A stretch of DNA of 64,000 bases from Antedon mediterranea. Its lineage: Eukaryota > Echinodermata > Crinoidea > Comatulida > Antedonidae. Below are positions 48,755 to 64,000 of this stretch, piece by piece. The notes below the pieces were generated by a model, which was not told the DNA's origin, did no database searches, and was given only the letters and a program-made list of their open reading frames with translations. How positions within the stretch are numbered: position 1 is the first letter of the stretch; every line of letters starts with the position of its first letter. The translations under genes and the position numbers were made by a program. Location: NCBI RefSeq assembly GCF_964355755.1, contig NC_092670.1, forward strand, positions 31,297,795 to 31,361,794, in the 5' to 3' direction.

Positions 48755-50273
48755 ATATTTCTTGACAAGGAAGGGTAATGTTTGTTTCTCATTTTGAAAT
48801 GATGGACTCCAGCAATTACACTCTTTACATGAAGTCACTTAACACTGGACTAACACTATTCACATGGACTAACACTCTCACTCTTTTCATATAGGCTAAC
48901 ACTCTTTACATGGACTAACACCCTGGGGGGGGGGGGGGGGGGGGGTGGGGGGGGGGGGTCACTCTTAAATATTTCCAAACGGGGAGGTGCCGCATTTACG
49001 GGTATATTTTCGAGGGCCTGGTAGCACAAGTGTGGGAAATTATGGAGAGTTGGTAGCACAAGTGTGGGAAATGACAGGGTGAAATTAGTAGTTTAAGATT
49101 TAAAATGTAATGGATGGTAGGAACAGTCTATCATTCTTGACATTGAAAAAAGGATAGAGTTCCAGAAAAACTATTAAGTAAAACTATTGTATTCATCTAG
49201 AAACTGTTAAGCAGAAATGTCCAGTAATACTTTGTGTCTGTCAACAACAAAAAAACAATCCTTGAATGGCAATGGTGCAGCTTTAAATTAATATTGGGAT
49301 ATCAGTGACAGGTAATCGTTCATAACAACAGTACTATATATGATATAAATCAATGCAATATACACAAATGTGATGTAGCAAAATTACTTTAATGTAAAAA
49401 AATACATTTATTTGGCTTTTCTATATTTAATAATCACTAATTTATAATAATCACTAATTTATAATATGTAGAGTATATTTCGTGAGTGTATCCATACCAT
49501 TTGGATAGTCAATTATTCATCATGCTGTGTTATTCTAATCGAAAAGTGATATCTAATGAATTCAGCATTTTTTGTAAGAAAAAAATGTTCTTGCGTACGG
49601 AATAAAAATCCACTCTCTCTATTATTGCAGCTATTTTTCGGAATTTTTAAAAATGTCACTCGATATCGGAACATTTTTACAGACCGATATGGTACTAATT
49701 AACGACGATACAAGAAGTGAAATTGTTTTAAAAAACACAATGCAACTCATAAAAATTCATTTTTTGTATACTGACCAATATAAAGGCACACATTATTGTT
49801 ATTTATCACTTTCTATACCAATCTTCATATTATATCATCTTTTAATATACCTATTTATATGAATTAAAACCATATTTTTCTATTTCTTCCAACATACTGT
49901 AATCTTGATCACACTGCTATACATGGAATTATTGTAGAAAGACTATATATTGGTAATAAACAAAATCTAAATAATAATCTGTTATATTTATTCATTTGTT
50001 TCATCTGAAATATAAAAACAAAACTTGTATAAATATTTTGTAAACAAACTGAAACATGCACAGTATTTATGTATAGTCAATTATTAGCCAATGGATGAAG
50101 ACTATTATATAAAAAATCAAATGTATTCTTAGTTGTAACAGCTTTATAAAAGTAGGGAAAAGTACTATCGGTATCAATGTACTATGTTGGCACCATTAAA
50201 AAAAATCCTGGATCCGCCCCTGAACATGTTACTTGAAATTAACTGATATGTATATACCTTGAAATACATACTT
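48755..50273. other. convergent intergenic region with G tract
   Basis: Lies between the stop codons of the pseudouridine gene and TTC38. It contains a short repeat of ggactaacactc (48849-48922), then G21-T-G12 at 48925-48958, then ordinary AT-rich DNA. AATAAA on the minus strand at 49987-49992 could be the TTC38 polyadenylation signal, and AATAAA on the plus strand at 49601 could serve the other gene. A 69-codon frame at 49653-49862 is not convincing. Confidence 0.6.
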
Positions 50274-61693
<11,420 letters not shown>

Positions 61694-61915
61694 TACTTGA
61701 GAATGAAACCTAAATAAAGAGGAAAAATAGAAAATAGTAAAGCCTATTAGGTCACCAAAAAAGCAAGAAATAAGGTGAAGCCCTACCAGGTAATTCAAGC
61801 TAAAAACTGTATGGTAAGGGTACCTAGACTTAGGCCAATAATAGTCTTTAGAACTGTTTTGTATCATCCACATGCTACCAGTCATACATGAAGTAGAGCT
61901 ATCCTATATGTTTAA

Positions 61916-62508
61916 AGACCCCTTCCCTACGTTTTTTATATCTAATTTAAGATCACAAACTATATGATATAAAAATAATACTACATGGTCCTATTGCGAT
62001 AATTTTTTCCGTTTTTAAACGGTTAAAAATGTGAAAAATAAGTTGATTCTAATAATTATAGCGGCCCAATCCCAAAATGCATTGCGCGCGGATTGATATT
62101 TTTGTTTTTCTTGACCCACTTTTTGATCGATCGTGAGGCCAAAACAAATGGAAGACTCCTATCCTAAAAAATACCGGGTTTTCCCTAATTTGTATCAACG
62201 GAGTCTGGCAAAAATAGAAAGACAATTAATGCAGCAACTATACAACGTCAGACTAGGTATATAGCTAGTGTACGATGTTCGTACGTTACCGATATTTACC
62301 TACCCTACAAAACTAAGCCTAGGCCTAAAGACTGTCCACGAGAGGTCATTCGCCGCAAGCTATTTAGGTAGTGCATTGTTTCTCAATATTATCATAATTT
62401 ACCATAAAACATACATTTTAGACAAGAAATGACCTGGTTAAATGTTTTTAAAGTAATATATATATGTATTATTTTTACAAAACGTCACAAATTGTAGGGA
62501 AGGGGTCT
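61916..62508. mobile_element. 593-bp MITE with TTAA-like flanks upstream of TTC38
   Basis: Ends agaccccttccctac and gtagggaaggggtct are inverted and flanked by ttaa (61912-61915 and 62509-62512), as in piggyBac- or Kolobok-derived MITEs. The interior includes cgcgcggattg-like GC-rich DNA and no reading frame. It starts about 220 bp upstream of the TTC38 start codon and so lies in or next to its promoter. Confidence 0.85.
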
Positions 62509-62512
62509 TTAA

Positions 62513-63221
62513 GATAAACAGGATTTATATTTCACAAACATAAAAAGTAATATAAAATATTAGGACAGATAACAAAATATAATTTAAACATAGAATATTG
62601 AATAAAAGTAATGGGATATTATTATTAACAAATTAATGAATGAATTTATATTTCAAAAACATAAAAACAATCAAATGATAATGATAAAAATGGATACCAT
62701 TAAAACATAACATATAATAGACTAAAAAAGTAGAATAAAAACAACAGGCTCAATTAACAATGGATATATACTTTATTTTGAAGATAAAAAAAAGATCAAT
62801 TTATAAATTTATATTTCAAAGGCATAAAAAATGATAACATCAAAATAATAAAACCATTTAAAAAAAGCATAGAATTATATTTAATTGAATAAAAATGCAG
62901 AATAAAAATGTAAAAGGCTTAACACATATGGATATTAAAAAAACGCGGTAAATTAAATATAAATATCGGACGGAAACGAATCACAATATATTTAGTATCA
63001 CCAATACCAGCATGAATATAATATGCATCTACAATGCACCCCTTCTTTTATGGAAAAAATAAAATCCTTTAAAAACATGTGGAACCATAGAAGTACAAAA
63101 AGGCCGAACTAGCTGGTGACAGATGAAATGAGTCGCGTTTGAAATCGGTTACGTTTTATTTTGGTCACGATAAAATCAACATCTGGTATTTTGTATAATG
63201 TGACATTATTGTAGATGATTT
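62513..63221. other. AT-rich DNA, no gene seen
   Basis: Repetitive in texture: strings like tttatatttcaaaaacataa recur at about 62525, 62645 and 62806 with spacing of 120-160 bp, suggesting a very degenerate tandem array. No coding or RNA gene seen. Confidence 0.5.
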
Positions 63222-63345
63222 TTTATCATAGTCATAGTCATAGTCATAGTCATATATACTTTATTGTCCATTTAAAAAACAGAAATGTGATTTGAAAACT
63301 GGCAAAATACAAAAATATAAAATACAATTTACAATAACACACACA
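63222..63345 (-). mobile_element. LINE 3' end with (CATAGT)n
   Basis: Five catagt units (63227-63256) followed by atactttattgtccattt, typical of invertebrate LINE 3' ends read on the minus strand, then A-rich UTR-like sequence. No coding part remains. Confidence 0.55.
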
Positions 63346-63822
63346 AAAAGTTAAGAGGCTAAAAATTGTTAAAATTAGATAAAAATTATCGGTTATCATA
63401 TCGGTTGCTAATTTATATGGTGCGCTGTAGTTATATTTTTGTTGTTTCTATATTTTTACTTAAGTCAATTATGCAAATGATCATTTATTTGAATATAGAA
63501 CTTCAAATCATACGTTTGAGAATTTTTAAACCTCAAGAAGTAAAATAAGAATGTTTATTGAAGGCAATCTAACAATATTGTATTGGTTTACCCAAATAAT
63601 TTGTTTTTTCATTCATACGACAAAATGTACTAGATCACGCCCTCACACATAGGCCTACTATACAACATTTTGGGCAAAATAAAAATGTTAGCGCCCGCTT
63701 TTTGGAAGCTGCCACCTTTTTGGTTTTAAAGTAAAAAAACATCGTTTTATGCTAAAAAAAAGTTATAATCCTGTATGTAAATACATGTACATCGCGCAGT
63801 CCCGGAAGCAATATGTATAAAA

Positions 63823-64000
63823 TCTTTCTAGGCCGCGTGATGTCAAAGAATACAAGTACTTAGGAACAATCATAGATGATAAATTAAAATGGAGCAAAAT
63901 ACAAACATTTTATAAAAAGGGTTCAGCAACGACTGCACCTAGTGCACTTAAGAAATTTAAAGTAGATAACCAAATTCTAACTATGTTTTACAAATCGATG
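63823..64000 (+). mobile_element. LINE reverse-transcriptase fragment at window edge
   Basis: Open frame with VKEYKYLGTIIDDKLKW followed by SALKKFKVDNQILTMFYKS, the thumb region downstream of the catalytic domain in CR1/L2-like reverse transcriptases. Continues past the window. Confidence 0.8.

Noticed and set aside
49653-49862. 69-codon plus-strand frame between the two convergent genes
   Set aside because: AT-rich composition, no domain, and no splice or expression signal visible.

Overview
This is animal nuclear DNA. It is AT-rich, its genes have many short exons with GT/AG junctions, and it is crowded with foldback elements, MITEs, SINE-like repeats and LINE fragments. The recurring 'taggcctat' vocabulary and a fused pseudouridine-degrading gene suggest a marine deuterostome, most likely an echinoderm. 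The species assignment is inference.

Region 1 (1-12509) is a giant near-perfect palindrome. Two arms of about 6.24 kb flank a 36-nt spacer centred near 6260. Each arm carries, from outside to inside, a complete three-exon ALKBH2-type DNA-repair dioxygenase gene, a very AT-rich tract, an intronless Bcl-2-like reading frame, a degenerate minisatellite and a short P-loop NTPase relic. The left arm runs off the window edge. The arms differ by scattered substitutions, one of which changes a conserved Tyr of ALKBH2 to Cys.

Region 2 (about 13.0-33.8 kb) is a tandem segmental duplication on the minus strand. It holds a five-exon gene for a small four-transmembrane protein of about 165 residues. The copy at 33.0-25.9 kb and the copy at 22.5-17.9 kb are complete. 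A third keeps only exons 1-2 (14.2-13.4 kb) and stops near the palindrome. Comparing units exposes later insertions: an 8-bp-TSD foldback element, a LINE fragment, a 3.8-kb hairpin-ended element with a 98-bp satellite, and a MITE. A tRNA-like gene lies between copies 1 and 2.

Region 3 (34.1-37.2 kb) is a decayed CR1/L2-type LINE with endonuclease and reverse transcriptase fragments on the minus strand.

Region 4 (38.2-48.8 kb, plus strand) is a 17-exon gene, reconstructed in frame to 716 residues, joining pseudouridine-5'-phosphate glycosidase to a PfkB-type pseudouridine kinase. The two domains should phosphorylate pseudouridine and then cleave it to uracil and ribose 5-phosphate. The 3' end of exon 16 with its splice donor is tandemly repeated four times.

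Region 5 (50.3-61.7 kb, minus strand) is a 13-exon TTC38 gene, in frame to 466 residues, convergent with region 4. Its introns hold a non-autonomous hAT element with an unidentified reading frame, a family of foldback MITEs, two minisatellites and a MITE next to a splice donor. Beyond 61.7 kb there is a MITE with TTAA-like flanks, AT-rich DNA, a LINE 3' end and a LINE fragment leaving the window.
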